Below are positions 46,756-56,168 of a stretch of 64,000 bases of DNA, one piece after another (positions within the stretch are counted from its first letter, which is position 1; every line of letters begins with the position of its first letter). The DNA comes from Alkalihalobacterium alkalinitrilicum (GTDB lineage: Bacteria; Bacillota; Bacilli; Bacillales; Bacillaceae_F). Both the position numbers and the translations under genes were made by a program. Under the pieces are notes generated by a model, which was not told the origin of the DNA, ran no database searches, and saw nothing but the letters and a program-made list of their open reading frames with translations. The stretch is from NCBI RefSeq assembly GCF_002019605.1, contig NZ_KV917368.1:2571574-2635573 (forward strand), read 5' to 3'.

Positions 46756-47622
46756 TTATGCTGTTCGCTGAACCTTCGAACGAAGATATCGAGTAATAAC
46801 GCCTTGTTTAGGAGAAAAGAAAAACACGATCCCAAATAGGACAGAAGCAACGAGAACAATGGCTGCTCCAGACGCAACATCATAAATAACAGAAAAGAAA
46901 ATTCCTAGAATAGCTGAGATGGAACCGAAAAATGCCGATAAAAATAACATGACGGGAAGTCGATCCGTTAATAAGTATGCCGTTGCACCTGGTGTAATTA
47001 ACATTGCTACGACTAAAATTATTCCTACTGTTTTTAAGGAAGCTACCGTTACCAAAGATAAGAGCAGCATTAGCAAGTAATGAATTAATTGAACTGGAAT
47101 ACCTGCTGCTTTGGCCATTGTCGGGTCAAACGTACTCATTAGTAATGGACGGTAAAATAAAAATATCATTAATAATACAAAAATTCCTATACCAAATGTA
47201 ACCCAAAGATCGCTTCTCGAAACAGCCAAAACATTTCCAAATAAAATATGCCATAGATCTAAAGACGTCCCGCGTAAATTGGTTAGGAGAACAACACCTA
47301 GAGCAAATGCAGCTGTAAATAAAATACCTATAGCTGAGTCGTCTTTAATTCGGCTATTTTGAGATACATAGCCAATCCCAAGTGCCGTTAATACCCCCGC
47401 AATAACAGCTCCAATAAAGAAACTACTTCCGACCATATATGCAATAACGACTCCAGGCAATACGGCGTGAGAAATAGCGTCACCCATAAGAGCCATTCCA
47501 CGTAAGATTATAAAACAACCAATAACCCCGCATATAATCCCAACTAAAATAGCCGCAATTAAAGCTTGCTGAAGATAATTATAACGAGACACTTGGTCAA
47601 TAAATGTTAATATATCTTGCAT
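46756..47622 (-). CDS. Manganese/zinc-type ABC transporter permease (MntC/TroC-like)
   Basis: 288 residues, ABC-3 family, about 8-9 TM. GMALMGDAISHAVLPGVVIA near residues 42-61 is the typical Mn/Zn permease motif; SLKTVGIILVVAMLITPGAT near 195-214. Stop region overlaps nothing downstream; start overlaps the stop of the ATPase gene by one base. More like Mn transporters (MntC/TroC) than like the ZnuB pair at 39-40 kb. Only one permease and no binding protein here. Confidence 0.83.
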   Translation of the reverse strand: MQDILTFIDQVSRYNYLQQALIAAILVGIICGVIGCFIILRGMALMGDAISHAVLPGVVIAYMVGSSFFIGAVIAGVLTALGIGYVSQNSRIKDDSAIGILFTAAFALGVVLLTNLRGTSLDLWHILFGNVLAVSRSDLWVTFGIGIFVLLMIFLFYRPLLMSTFDPTMAKAAGIPVQLIHYLLMLLLSLVTVASLKTVGIILVVAMLITPGATAYLLTDRLPVMLFLSAFFGSISAILGIFFSVIYDVASGAAIVLVASVLFGIVFFFSPKQGVITRYLRSKVQRTA

Positions 47623-48377
47623 TAGTTACTCACCACCATCATTTGGTCATTCTCTTTGAAAAGTTTAATCTTCCCTTGATACGTTTTTGATAGTAGCTCA
47701 GGTTTAAACGTTTCACTCACTTCACCATAACCAATAAGTTCTTTATTAACTAACATAATTTGATCAAAGTACTCTTCTACCTTACTCAAATCGTGGTGCA
47801 CAACTAAGATTGTTTTGCCTTCCTCTTTTAGAGTTTTTAATATACGAATAATAATATCTTCAGAAGTAATATCGATACCAGCAAAAGGTTCATCGAGAAA
47901 GAACAATGTCGCTTGCTGTGCTAAAGCTCTAGCTATGAACACCCGTTGTTGTTGTCCCCCAGAAAGCTCTCCAATTTGCCGTTTTCGAAAATCAGTCATT
48001 CCAACTTTCTCTAAGGCACCCGTGACAATCTTCTTATCATCTTTAGATGGACGTTTATACCAAGGTAAATGAATAAACCTCCCCATCATCACTACATCTT
48101 CAACAAGTACAGGAAAATCCCAATCAATCTGACTTCTTTGCGGAACGTAAGCAATTAATTTTCTCGCTTTTTTTATTGATTTTTGCAAAGCAGATATCCC
48201 ACTATTTGTAGATTTTTCTAAACCTAATATCGCTTTAATTAATGTCGACTTACCAGCACCATTAGGTCCAACAATTCCAATTAATTTTCCTGCATCCGCA
48301 GTGAAACTCACATTATTTATAGCTTGAAGATTATCGTAATAAACGGAGAGATTATTGACCTCTAACATTCGTTCCAT
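47622..48377 (-). CDS. Manganese/zinc-type ABC transporter ATP-binding protein (MntB/TroB-like)
   Basis: 251 residues. Walker A GIVGPNGAGKSTLIKAILGL near 33-52, Q-loop YVPQRSQIDWDFP near 78 (typical of Mn/Zn family ATPases), signature LSGGQQQRVFIARALAQQ near 140, Walker B LFFLDEPFAGID near 165, HHD switch. RBS AGAGGGG. First gene of a two-gene operon preceded by an MntR-like box, which supports manganese as the substrate. Confidence 0.86.
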   Translation of the reverse strand: MERMLEVNNLSVYYDNLQAINNVSFTADAGKLIGIVGPNGAGKSTLIKAILGLEKSTNSGISALQKSIKKARKLIAYVPQRSQIDWDFPVLVEDVVMMGRFIHLPWYKRPSKDDKKIVTGALEKVGMTDFRKRQIGELSGGQQQRVFIARALAQQATLFFLDEPFAGIDITSEDIIIRILKTLKEEGKTILVVHHDLSKVEEYFDQIMLVNKELIGYGEVSETFKPELLSKTYQGKIKLFKENDQMMVVSN

Positions 48378-48507
48378 TATAAAACCCCTCTCTATTATTA
48401 AATTGACAAAAACCTATTCAACGAGATATCTAGTTCCATCCAAAGAAACCACTACCCGTAATATACCTAACCCATTTTATGAAAGTTATTTAGGTTTCGT
48501 GATAAAA

Positions 48508-48525
48508 AGTTTCCTTAGGTAAACT
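48508..48525. promoter_or_regulatory. MntR-like operator
   Basis: On the minus strand AGTTTACCTAAGGAAACT, nearly the B. subtilis MntR site (TTTGCCTTAAGGAAACT). It lies just downstream of a TATAGTATAAA -10-like stretch in the 319-base gap before the ATPase gene, where binding would block initiation. The rest of this gap shows no gene. Confidence 0.65.
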
Positions 48526-48699
48526 TTTTATACTATAACCAATTATATTAGCTAAGGGGAAACATTGTAAATGATTTTTTATAATCTTTATTCATTCAAG
48601 AAGCTAAAGTGATGTAAATTTTATTTTTTTATCCAGATTTCACACTTTTTTTCTCCTTTCATAAACTGATTGTATTAGTGCTGCGAGGAGGAAGAAGTG

Positions 48700-48972
48700 A
48701 TGAATCCTTTTATTCAACAAATGATTAATCATAAGATTAATTCTTTAACAAAAAAGGAATTAATTACATTATCCCATCAACACCAAATGCCTATTAATGG
48801 GGGGCAGGCAAGTAAGGTAATTCAAATTATTCAATCAGAGCCAATCGACATTGGAAATCGTTCACAAGTAGAACGAATGATCCAAAGGTTACAAAACGAA
48901 GTAGATCCTCATGTGTCAAAATTAGTTAATCAACTCCTAAATCAATACGGTCATTTACTTTCCCAACTATAG
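48700..48972 (+). CDS. yqfT: DUF2624 family protein (YqfT-like)
   Basis: 90 residues starting MNPFIQQMINHKINSLTKKE; GAGGAGGAAGAAGTG upstream supports ATG 48700 (a GTG one codon earlier is possible). Small helical soluble protein; the family is found next to nfo (yqfS) in bacilli, as here. Function unknown. Confidence 0.82.
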   Translation: MNPFIQQMINHKINSLTKKELITLSHQHQMPINGGQASKVIQIIQSEPIDIGNRSQVERMIQRLQNEVDPHVSKLVNQLLNQYGHLLSQL

Positions 48973-49006
48973 AACTATAGAGAGAACTCTTAAAAGCATA
49001 GTATCG

Positions 49007-49135
49007 TTAAGCGAACTCGTTCCAGTAAGCTGGAACATCGGAGAATCAGATGGAGTTTCGACTCCACCTGATTATAACTTCCCACCTACGATACGCTAAG
49101 TGGTGGGATCTTTACCCTAAGAACTTAACCAGGAT
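49007..49135 (+). mobile_element. Structured element E2, IS200/IS605 right-end / omega-RNA-like, solitary
   Basis: Plus-strand copy of E1: TTAAGCGAACTCGTTCCAG, hairpin GTTCCAG / CTGGAAC, CATCGGAGAATCAGA, hairpin TGGAGT-TTCG-ACTCCA, ACTTCCCACC ... GGTGGG, then CCCTAAGAACTTAA. Hairpin stems are kept while several loop and stem bases differ from E1, suggesting selection or ancestral function in structure. Lies between yqfT and nfo; no transposase gene. Confidence 0.45.
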
Positions 49136-49159
49136 AAACTCAGCTTTCCAAAAAAAAAG

Positions 49160-49191
49160 ACGCTCAGTTCACATCGTAAACTTGAGCGTTT
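49160..49191 (-). terminator. Terminator after nfo
   Basis: ACGCTCAAGTT region pairs with AACTGAGCGT; on the minus strand followed by CTTTTTTTTT. Confidence 0.82.
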
Positions 49192-49196
49192 TTGCA

Positions 49197-50087
49197 TTAA
49201 GAATTCATAATTTCTTCTTTTAATTTTTCATTAAAACTCGAATTCTTTAACATTTCAATTTCATGCTTGTATGGTGCTTTTTTATTGTTTTTGTCTTCAC
49301 CGATATAAGGAGTCTCTAAAATTTTCGGAACATCCTTTAGTTGTGGGTGGTGCACAATTTTATGGATTGCTTCGTATCCAATGTGGCCAAATCCAATATT
49401 TTCATGGCGGTCTTTTCCTGCGCCACGTTCATTTTTACTATCGTTAATATGAAGTACCTTTAATCGGTCTATTCCAATTATTTTATCGAACTCTTCAAGA
49501 ACACCATCAAAATCATTCACAATATCATATCCAGCATCGTGTGTATGACAAGTATCAAAGCATACAGATAATTTCTCATTATGAGTAACGCCATTGATAA
49601 TTGATGCTAATTCATCAAATGATCGTCCACATTCAGATCCTTTTCCTGCCATTGTCTCAAGAGCAATTTGCACATTTTGATCCTTCTCAAGAACTTCATT
49701 TAATCCTTCGATAATTTTTTTAATCCCAGCTTCTGCTCCTGCACCAACATGTGCACCAGGGTGAAGTACGATTTGTTTGGCGCTTAACGCCTCTGTCCGT
49801 TCAATTTCACTACGTAAGAAATCGACACCTAATCGAAAGGTAGCTGGTTTTTCTGTATTGGCAATATTAATAATGTACGGAGCATGAACAATAATTTCGT
49901 TTATGCCATTTTCATTCATATGAGCTAAACCTGCTTCAATATTTAACTCTTCAATTGGCTTTCTTCTTGTATTTTGAGGAGCCCCCGTATAAATCATAAA
50001 TGTGTTCGCACCGTAGGAAACAGCTTCTTCACTTGATGCTAACAACATTTTCTTTCCACTCATCGAAACATGTGATCCTAAAATCAT
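49197..50087 (-). CDS. nfo: Endonuclease IV (AP endonuclease)
   Basis: 296 residues from ATG 50087 (AAGGAGTGG upstream). TIM-barrel with three zinc ions: IGSHVSM-type start [26 protein letters not shown] near 108, [13 protein letters not shown] near 142, [15 protein letters not shown] near 173, [20 protein letters not shown] near 212-231 and ILETPY near 260. Cuts DNA at abasic sites; in bacilli active in spore DNA repair. Same place as yqfS in B. subtilis. Confidence 0.95.
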   Translation of the reverse strand: MILGSHVSMSGKKMLLASSEEAVSYGANTFMIYTGAPQNTRRKPIEELNIEAGLAHMNENGINEIIVHAPYIINIANTEKPATFRLGVDFLRSEIERTEALSAKQIVLHPGAHVGAGAEAGIKKIIEGLNEVLEKDQNVQIALETMAGKGSECGRSFDELASIINGVTHNEKLSVCFDTCHTHDAGYDIVNDFDGVLEEFDKIIGIDRLKVLHINDSKNERGAGKDRHENIGFGHIGYEAIHKIVHHPQLKDVPKILETPYIGEDKNNKKAPYKHEIEMLKNSSFNEKLKEEIMNS

Positions 50088-50233
50088 ATTTCTCCACTCC
50101 TTGTAAAACATCTTTTATAGTTATCTAAACGGATTTTTCGCTATTCCCACCGTAGTTTAACAAGTATTTGACTCTTTAAGTTTTGAGTAAAATACTATTC
50201 ATTTAGTAACAGACTTACGAAATGTTTTACGTA

Positions 50234-51541
50234 CTATTTCTTCCTATTTAATCTTCTGTCTCGTTTCTCTTTCTTTTCTTGCAAATAACGAGCTTTCTTT
50301 TTATATCCTGGTTTTACTTTTTTCGGTTTGGCTAGTGCTTTCCCACTACTTACTGTACTTTTACTTTTCGGTTTATTGCCACCAAACTTAGGTTTTTCTA
50401 ACTTTATTAATTCCCCATTCTTTATATCAGCAAATATAAAGTTAATGCCTCTTTTCATCAATTTCTCAATAGCTTCTTGTTCCTGAGGCTCATAAATTGT
50501 TACGGCTAACCCTTCTTTTCCTGCACGAGCTGTTCTACCTACTCTGTGAATATAAAAATCCAAATCTTTTGGTATATTATAATTGATTATATGGGTAATT
50601 CCTTTAATATCCATTCCTCTAGCTGCTAAATCTGTAGCGACTAAATATTGAATCTTCACATCATTGACTTGTTTCATAATCTGTTTTCTTTCTCGAGCCT
50701 GTAAACCTCCATGCAATCTTCCCACATTTAGCCCTGCAGTTTGCATTGCATCGGCTACTTCATCCGCTTGTTCTTTCGTATTTGTAAAAATAATAGCAAG
50801 ATACGGATTAACAATCTTCGCAACCTCAATTGTTACTTCAATTTTATTACGATGTCTTAACGAAATTAACCTATGCTCAATCGTTGGTGCCGTAGCATGT
50901 TCTGGTTTCACGTGTACATGTCTTGGGTTATTCATATATTTCCGTAAAAAAGGCTGCAATTTTTCTGGGATGGTTGCTGAGAATATAAGCATTTGCAATT
51001 CAACAGCCATTCGTGAGGCTAATTTATCAACGTCTTCGATAAAGCCCATATCTAACATTTGATCTGCCTCATCTACTACAAGCATCGATGTATTTTGAAC
51101 ACCTAAAGCTTGTGCAGATACTAAGTCATTAATACGACCTGGGGTTCCAACTACAATATGCGGCTGTGCTTTTTCAAGCTTATCTATCATTCGGGTACGA
51201 TCTGTTCCACCAACAAGCAACTTTGCTTGGATCGTTTGCTCTTCTTGATGATCTAACAATTTCTTTAATTCATTGAAAATTTGAGTAGCTAGTTCTCGAG
51301 TTGGTGCAGTTATGATAGTTTGTACTTCTGCTTTATCTGTATTAATCATATCTACAATAGGTAATAGAAAGGCTAACGTCTTACCAGACCCTGTTTGTGA
51401 CTGCCCAATTACGTCTTTACCGCTCCGTATAGCGGGAATTAGCCGTTCTTGAATTTCTGTCGGTAATGAAAAACCTTGAGCAGTAATTGCCTCTATTAGA
51501 AAAGCTTGTAAATCAAAGCGTGAAAAATTTGAATTTGTCAT
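50234..51541 (-). CDS. cshB: DEAD-box RNA helicase CshB
   Basis: 435 residues. Q-motif near 10-25, motif I GQSQTGSGKTLAFLLP near 43-58, PTRELA, TPGR, DEAD as VVDEADQMLDMGF near 152, SAT, then the second RecA domain with IIFTNTKEQADEVA, VATDLAARGMDI and HRVGRTARAG near 330. Basic C-terminal tail (KPKKVKPGYKKKARYL) for RNA binding. Located between nfo and the yqfQ-like gene, as cshB (yqfR) in B. subtilis, a cold-shock helicase. Confidence 0.92.
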   Translation of the reverse strand: MTNSNFSRFDLQAFLIEAITAQGFSLPTEIQERLIPAIRSGKDVIGQSQTGSGKTLAFLLPIVDMINTDKAEVQTIITAPTRELATQIFNELKKLLDHQEEQTIQAKLLVGGTDRTRMIDKLEKAQPHIVVGTPGRINDLVSAQALGVQNTSMLVVDEADQMLDMGFIEDVDKLASRMAVELQMLIFSATIPEKLQPFLRKYMNNPRHVHVKPEHATAPTIEHRLISLRHRNKIEVTIEVAKIVNPYLAIIFTNTKEQADEVADAMQTAGLNVGRLHGGLQARERKQIMKQVNDVKIQYLVATDLAARGMDIKGITHIINYNIPKDLDFYIHRVGRTARAGKEGLAVTIYEPQEQEAIEKLMKRGINFIFADIKNGELIKLEKPKFGGNKPKSKSTVSSGKALAKPKKVKPGYKKKARYLQEKKEKRDRRLNRKK

Positions 51542-51724
51542 GTGTCTCCTACCTCTTTTACCTTTTAAAGGTTATAGTTCTTGCAATTGTTTATTGTACC
51601 AAAAACAAAGTGTAAAAGCGAATTTCGGTTTGAAGCCAAATATGAAACATGTACTTATTGCACCAAACCGTTTAACATGCATATACCTAATCATAAAGAG
51701 TGAATATTGCACGAAAGGATGAAA

Positions 51725-52306
51725 ATGATGTTTTTTCCTTACCAACAACAAATGATGATGCCTCCAACATCTCCTAGCCCTTTTAATTTTCCATTCTTTA
51801 ATTCAACCCCTAGTCCAGGAATGTTTGGAATGGCATCTGGTGCTCCAAATATGATGACACCAGGTGGCGGTGGCGGCTTGTTAGCTCGTTTATTTGGAAG
51901 AGGAGCCGCTGGTCTTGGGTCTAGTTTTGGCCCAGGAGCTAGTATGGTTGGTGGAATGGGTGCTCCAATGAGTGGTATCGGTGCAGCTGGAACAGGAGCA
52001 TTAGGTGGTGGAATGAACTTAATGGGAATTCTCCAAAACGCCCAACGTGTAATGGGGATTGTTCAACAGGTGACACCGATGATCCAACAATATGGTCCAC
52101 TCTTGCGGAGCATGCCACAAATTTACCAAATCCTAAAAAATAATCCTGATAGTGATGAGACTCCGTCTACACTTGATCATGACAATACTCAGACAACCGA
52201 ACTAACAGTAAATGCTGCAAACTCTTCTAAAAGGCGATCAACGAAGGCTCATCAACTAAAAAAAGCTACAGTTGCTGGAATGCCAGCCCCTAAAATGTAT
52301 ATTTAA
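51725..52306 (+). CDS. yqfQ: YqfQ/VrrA-like Gly/Met/Pro-rich protein
   Basis: 193 residues from ATG 51725, 6 nt after GAAAGG (ATG 51728 is as good). N-terminal part (about 1-105) is low-complexity M/P/F/G (YQQQMMMPPTSPSPFNFPFF; repeated GG and GAA), then a helical stretch (LMGILQNAQRVMGIVQQV; MIQQYGPLLRSMPQIYQIL) and a basic tail. This layout and the place between cshB and ispH match YqfQ/VrrA. Likely spore- or surface-linked; unproven. Confidence 0.72.
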   Translation: MMFFPYQQQMMMPPTSPSPFNFPFFNSTPSPGMFGMASGAPNMMTPGGGGGLLARLFGRGAAGLGSSFGPGASMVGGMGAPMSGIGAAGTGALGGGMNLMGILQNAQRVMGIVQQVTPMIQQYGPLLRSMPQIYQILKNNPDSDETPSTLDHDNTQTTELTVNAANSSKRRSTKAHQLKKATVAGMPAPKMYI

Positions 52307-52388
52307 TGATGAGAAAGTGATGTTCATTGTATATACTACAGTCCTCCTTTATAATGTAACTTAGTACGTTATTGATAGGAGGCCAAGC

Positions 52389-53330
52389 ATGAAAGTACTA
52401 AAAATATCACCGCGAGGCTATTGTTATGGTGTTGTCGATGCAATGGTACTCGCAAGACAAGCCGCCCAAAACCTTGATTTACCTCGCCCTATTTATATAT
52501 TAGGAATGATCGTTCATAATAAACACGTTACAGACGCCTTTGAAGAAGAGGGAATTATTTCTTTAGACGGTCCAAATCGTTTAGAAATTATAAAGCAGGT
52601 TGACAAAGGAACTGTTATCTTTACTGCTCATGGAGTATCTCCAGAGGTTCGAAAGCTTGCAAAAGATAAAGGTTTAACTGTTGTTGATGCAACATGCCCA
52701 GACGTAACGAAGACTCATGACCTTATTTTAGAGAAAAAGGCAGAAGGATACCAAGTGATATACGTAGGTAAGAAAAGCCATCCTGAGCCAGAAGGAGCGC
52801 TTGGTGTAGCCCCTGAAATTGTTCATTTAGTTGAATCTACTGACGATGTAGAAAAACTTCAATTAACCAATGAAAAAATCGTTATTACAAACCAAACGAC
52901 AATGAGCCAATGGGATGTTGCTGATATTATGAATCAAGCACTTAAAAAATATCCACATGCAGAAATTCATAATGAAATCTGTTTAGCTACTCAAGTTAGA
53001 CAGGAGGCTGTAGCCAAGCAAGCAAAAGAGGCTGACCTCGTCATTGTCGTTGGTGACCCAAAAAGTAATAATTCAAACCGTTTAGCCCAAGTATCTGAAC
53101 AAATTGCGGGTACTAAAGCTTACCGAATTGCAGACCTTTCTGAATTAAATTTAGAATGGTTAGAAGGAGTTCATATTGTAGGTGTTACTTCAGGTGCTTC
53201 TACACCTACTCCTATTACAAAAGAAGTTATTGCTTTTCTAGAAAAGTATGATCCTACAGATGAAACAACGTGGGAAAAACAACGAAAAGTCACTCTTCAA
53301 AAAATCTTACCTAAAGTTAAATCAAAATAA
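52389..53330 (+). CDS. ispH: 4-hydroxy-3-methylbut-2-enyl diphosphate reductase IspH (LytB)
   Basis: 313 residues. Last MEP-pathway enzyme, giving IPP and DMAPP. Fe-S ligands: Cys 12 in [10 protein letters not shown], Cys near 102 in [13 protein letters not shown] and Cys near 197 in [12 protein letters not shown]; substrate His residues in VHNKHV (about 43) and FTAHGVSPE (about 80). RBS AGGAGGCC. Terminator follows. Together with ispG at 35.9 kb. Confidence 0.96.
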   Translation: MKVLKISPRGYCYGVVDAMVLARQAAQNLDLPRPIYILGMIVHNKHVTDAFEEEGIISLDGPNRLEIIKQVDKGTVIFTAHGVSPEVRKLAKDKGLTVVDATCPDVTKTHDLILEKKAEGYQVIYVGKKSHPEPEGALGVAPEIVHLVESTDDVEKLQLTNEKIVITNQTTMSQWDVADIMNQALKKYPHAEIHNEICLATQVRQEAVAKQAKEADLVIVVGDPKSNNSNRLAQVSEQIAGTKAYRIADLSELNLEWLEGVHIVGVTSGASTPTPITKEVIAFLEKYDPTDETTWEKQRKVTLQKILPKVKSK

Positions 53331-53365
53331 CATTACACTTTAAAGTGTCTCATCTTGCAGCAAAA

Positions 53366-53402
53366 AAGAGGTAGAGCATATCAATGATATGCCCCACCTC
53401 TT
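53366..53402. terminator. Bidirectional terminator ispH / yqfO
   Basis: AAGAGGTAGAGCATATC against GATATGCCCCACCTCTT, stem with two mismatches. Confidence 0.82.
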
Positions 53403-53436
53403 CCATGCAAAAGTGATGGACATTTTTTTATTTGGC

Positions 53437-54558
53437 TTAAACAAATGTGAACGGGTCAGTGTTTATCTTACTAATAATGACCTCTGTCTCATAATTTTGT
53501 TTATTTAAATTCTCTTTTAAAATTCTTTGTACGCCTTGTTTCATAATCTTTTCAACATTATGTCCTGGATCGACAATATGAAGGCCGTCCATCATCGCAT
53601 CGTGCGCTACGTGGTAATAAACATCTCCAGTAACAAAAACATCGGCGCCTTTAAATATGGCTTGAGACATATATTTGTTACCATCCCCGCCGAGAACCGC
53701 AACCTTCTTAACTTTTGAGTCAAGATTTCCAACAACTCGGGCACCTTTTACATCGAAGGCTTGTTTAACATGATGCGCAAATTGTTCCAATGTCATTTCC
53801 TCTTGAAGCCAACCTATACGACCAAGTCCAAGTACTTCCCCCTTATTTTCGAGTGGATAAATATCATACGCGGGTTCTTCATAAGGATGAGCTTTTATCA
53901 TTGTGGCAATTACTTTATTTTGAAGGTGGCTTGGAATAATCGTTTCAATTTTAACTTCATTAACTTTTTCTAATTTCCCTTGTTGTCCGATAAAAGGGTT
54001 TGTCCCTTCTAAGGGAGTAAACGTGCCAAAACCTTCACTATTAAACGTACAGTGGCTATAATTTCCGATATGACCTGCACCTGCGTTTCCTAATGCTATT
54101 CGGACTTGATCTACATGACTTTCAGGAACGAATATGACTACTTTCTTTAAAGAAATTTCTGTCGTTGGTGAAAGCACTTCACAGTCTGTTAATCCTAGCG
54201 CTTTAGCCATCATGTCGTTTACGCCACCATTTGTCACATCTAAATTGGTATGCGCAGCGTAAACCGTAATATTATGTTTGATTGCTTTTTCAATAATTCG
54301 ACCTGCAGGACGATTGGTATCTATGTTTTTAAGCGGTCTAAAAATCAGTGGATGATGAGCGATAATTAAATCAACACCTGCTTGAATCGCTTCATCCATT
54401 ACTTCCTCCAACACATCGAGAGCAATCATTACTTTTTTGATTGGTTTATTAAGTGTTCCAATCATTAACCCAATCTTATCTCCATCTACAGCTAGAGATT
54501 TCGGTGACCAGCTTTCAAACGTTTGAATAATCGTCTGCCCATTTGCAATTTTACTCAT
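53437..54558 (-). CDS. yqfO: Nif3-like dinuclear metal centre protein (YqfO)
   Basis: 373 residues, the long form with a PII/CutA-like insert (about 125-235) inside the Nif3 fold. Metal ligands: DLIIAHHPLIF near 62, AAHTNLDVTNGGVND near 100, and GDVYYHVAHDAMMDGLHIVD with HNVEK near 320-340. Hexameric; associated with GTP cyclohydrolase-like activity in some papers, role uncertain. Its start overlaps the trmK stop (ATGA). Confidence 0.9.
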   Translation of the reverse strand: MSKIANGQTIIQTFESWSPKSLAVDGDKIGLMIGTLNKPIKKVMIALDVLEEVMDEAIQAGVDLIIAHHPLIFRPLKNIDTNRPAGRIIEKAIKHNITVYAAHTNLDVTNGGVNDMMAKALGLTDCEVLSPTTEISLKKVVIFVPESHVDQVRIALGNAGAGHIGNYSHCTFNSEGFGTFTPLEGTNPFIGQQGKLEKVNEVKIETIIPSHLQNKVIATMIKAHPYEEPAYDIYPLENKGEVLGLGRIGWLQEEMTLEQFAHHVKQAFDVKGARVVGNLDSKVKKVAVLGGDGNKYMSQAIFKGADVFVTGDVYYHVAHDAMMDGLHIVDPGHNVEKIMKQGVQRILKENLNKQNYETEVIISKINTDPFTFV

Positions 54559-55265
54559 GTTGAGATTACCTCCTCTACTTTAGAAATTAGTCTTGTCAAT
54601 TCTTCTTTTTTTCTTTGCACTCCTCCTGTTTCTTTTGCTTGTTCGAATTGATTTAATATACGTTTCCAGCTGTAGAGCTCACTTGTCCACTTTCGGATGA
54701 AAGCTGCATTCTTCTCTCGCATTAAGAACGGTCCAAGTAATAATTCAAGATCGATATTATTACTATATGGCTTATCAACATTTCCTCTTTCAGCTACTAA
54801 GATTTCATATATTTTTTCATCTTCTTCTAAAATCACTTCATACTTTAATTCCCAGCCATTTTGTTTTAGCCAAACTCGAATTCGATCTGCCATAACATTT
54901 GGCTGTAAAATAAGCCGATTAACGCCCTCTAGTTTATCGCTTCCAGCTTCGAGGATTTCTGTGATTAGCGCTCCCCCCATACCAGCAATAATAATATGTT
55001 CGACCTCCTGAGGAGAAATAACTTCCAGACCGTTCCCTTTTCGAACATGGACTTGATTTGATATCCCCAACTTTTTAACTTGGGTAAGCGCAGATTGGTA
55101 TGGCCCTTCATTTACCTCACCAGCAACCGCATAATGTATTTGACCGTTTACACATAAGTAAGAAGGAAGATAAGCATGATCAGAACCAATGTCTGCTATA
55201 CTTGATCCTGGCTTAACAAAATCTGCAACCGTCTTTAATCGCTTTGAAAGCTTTGTTTCATTCAT
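54555..55265 (-). CDS. trmK: tRNA (adenine22-N1)-methyltransferase TrmK
   Basis: 236 residues. SAM-binding SIADIGSDHAYLPSYL near 22-37, GEVNEGPYQSA near 49, IIIAGMGGALITEIL near 91 and LQPNVMADRIRVWL near 118 are family motifs (COG2384). A helical C-terminal part (about 165-236) fits TrmK. Methylates A22 of certain tRNAs. In operon with yqfO as in B. subtilis (yqfN-yqfO). Confidence 0.9.
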   Translation of the reverse strand: MNETKLSKRLKTVADFVKPGSSIADIGSDHAYLPSYLCVNGQIHYAVAGEVNEGPYQSALTQVKKLGISNQVHVRKGNGLEVISPQEVEHIIIAGMGGALITEILEAGSDKLEGVNRLILQPNVMADRIRVWLKQNGWELKYEVILEEDEKIYEILVAERGNVDKPYSNNIDLELLLGPFLMREKNAAFIRKWTSELYSWKRILNQFEQAKETGGVQRKKEELTRLISKVEEVIST

Positions 55266-55330
55266 GTTTTCACCACATTTTATGTAAACTTTTTTTAATC
55301 ATACCTTTAATAAATTAGAAAGCGCAAGTC

Positions 55331-55393
55331 AGAAAAGCAGAAGGCATATGCTTAGCCCCGACAAGCTAATGTTCTGGCAGGCTAAAGTCCGCT
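55331..55393 (+). repeat. 63-bp direct repeat, unit 1
   Basis: AGAAAAGCAGAAGGCATATG ... AAAGTCCGCT; identical to unit 2 at 55455. Unit 1 continues into TTTTTGACTTTAGTCC, GACCTCGAGGGG and GGCGCTAGACA. Member of a common Bacillaceae intergenic repeat type. Located in the 327-base gap between trmK and cccA, which holds no gene. Confidence 0.8.
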
Positions 55394-55454
55394 TTTTGAC
55401 TTTAGTCCTGACAGGTTATTTGACCTCGAGGGGCTTGTGCCTGGCGCTAGACAT

Positions 55455-55517
55455 AGAAAAGCAGAAGGCATATGCTTAGCCCCGACAAGCTAATGTTCTG
55501 GCAGGCTAAAGTCCGCT
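55455..55517 (+). repeat. 63-bp direct repeat, unit 2
   Basis: Exact copy of 55331-55393 at a period of 124 bp; truncated after GTCCGCT by unrelated sequence. Confidence 0.8.
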
Positions 55518-55557
55518 CATTAGAATCTGACTCTTTATTGAACTCATGAGCAATAAA

Positions 55558-55584
55558 AAAAGAGGGTACGGTAACCCCCTCTTT
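55558..55584 (-). terminator. Terminator after cccA
   Basis: AAAGAGGG / CCCTCTTT stem, followed by TTTATTG on the minus strand. Confidence 0.75.
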
Positions 55585-55592
55585 TCTTCCTA

Positions 55593-55967
55593 TTACTCAG
55601 AAATTGATATTAAATATGTAGCAATTGCTTCTGCTTCAACCTGCTGTAAATTGCTCATAGCTGGCATGGAAACTCCTTCATATTGCCCAAAAATAATTTG
55701 TACAATTTCTTCTTCAGTAAACTTACCTTCTAAAGCGTTAATTGCAGGATTACTAGCTAAACCTTGTAGATCTTGCCCATGACAACTTATACAGCTTCGT
55801 TGTACTAGCTCTTCACCAGCTGCAATTGGATCTTCAATTACAATTTCTTCTTCGGCTTCGCCTTCATCGGCTTGACTAGCTAATAGGCCTTGGAATGATA
55901 ATACTAACATTAGAAGAATTCCTGCTATTGCAATTATTGCAAAAGGAAATAACGGTCTACCTTTCAC
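55593..55967 (-). CDS. cccA: Cytochrome c550, membrane-anchored (CccA-like)
   Basis: 124 residues from GTG 55967 (GGGGGA upstream). N-terminal TM anchor (about 7-30), acidic linker, then a class I cytochrome c domain with haem motif CISCH (Cys 59, 62, His 63), and an axial Met in VSMPAMSNL near 105. Electron carrier on the outer face of the membrane. Next to sigA as in B. subtilis cccA. Confidence 0.9.
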   Translation of the reverse strand: MKGRPLFPFAIIAIAGILLMLVLSFQGLLASQADEGEAEEEIVIEDPIAAGEELVQRSCISCHGQDLQGLASNPAINALEGKFTEEEIVQIIFGQYEGVSMPAMSNLQQVEAEAIATYLISISE

Positions 55968-56168
55968 TATCTTGTCCCCCTTTACACTATAATAATGACG
56001 TATACAAAACTAAGTGAATCCAAGTTGAATTCCCTCTACCATTTTACTTGAAAACAGTGAAAGAGAAAAGAGTTAACTGAAGAATTGCTTATTTTGTCAT
56101 TGTTTTCTATTGTCTTTATTCATTTTATCAAATTCTTACTTAAATTAAACTCCACTGTAGAAGCAGAT

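Noticed and set aside
55331-55517. CRISPR-like spaced direct repeat
   Set aside because: Only two units of 63 bp, too long and too few, and the sequence is a known type of dispersed intergenic repeat.
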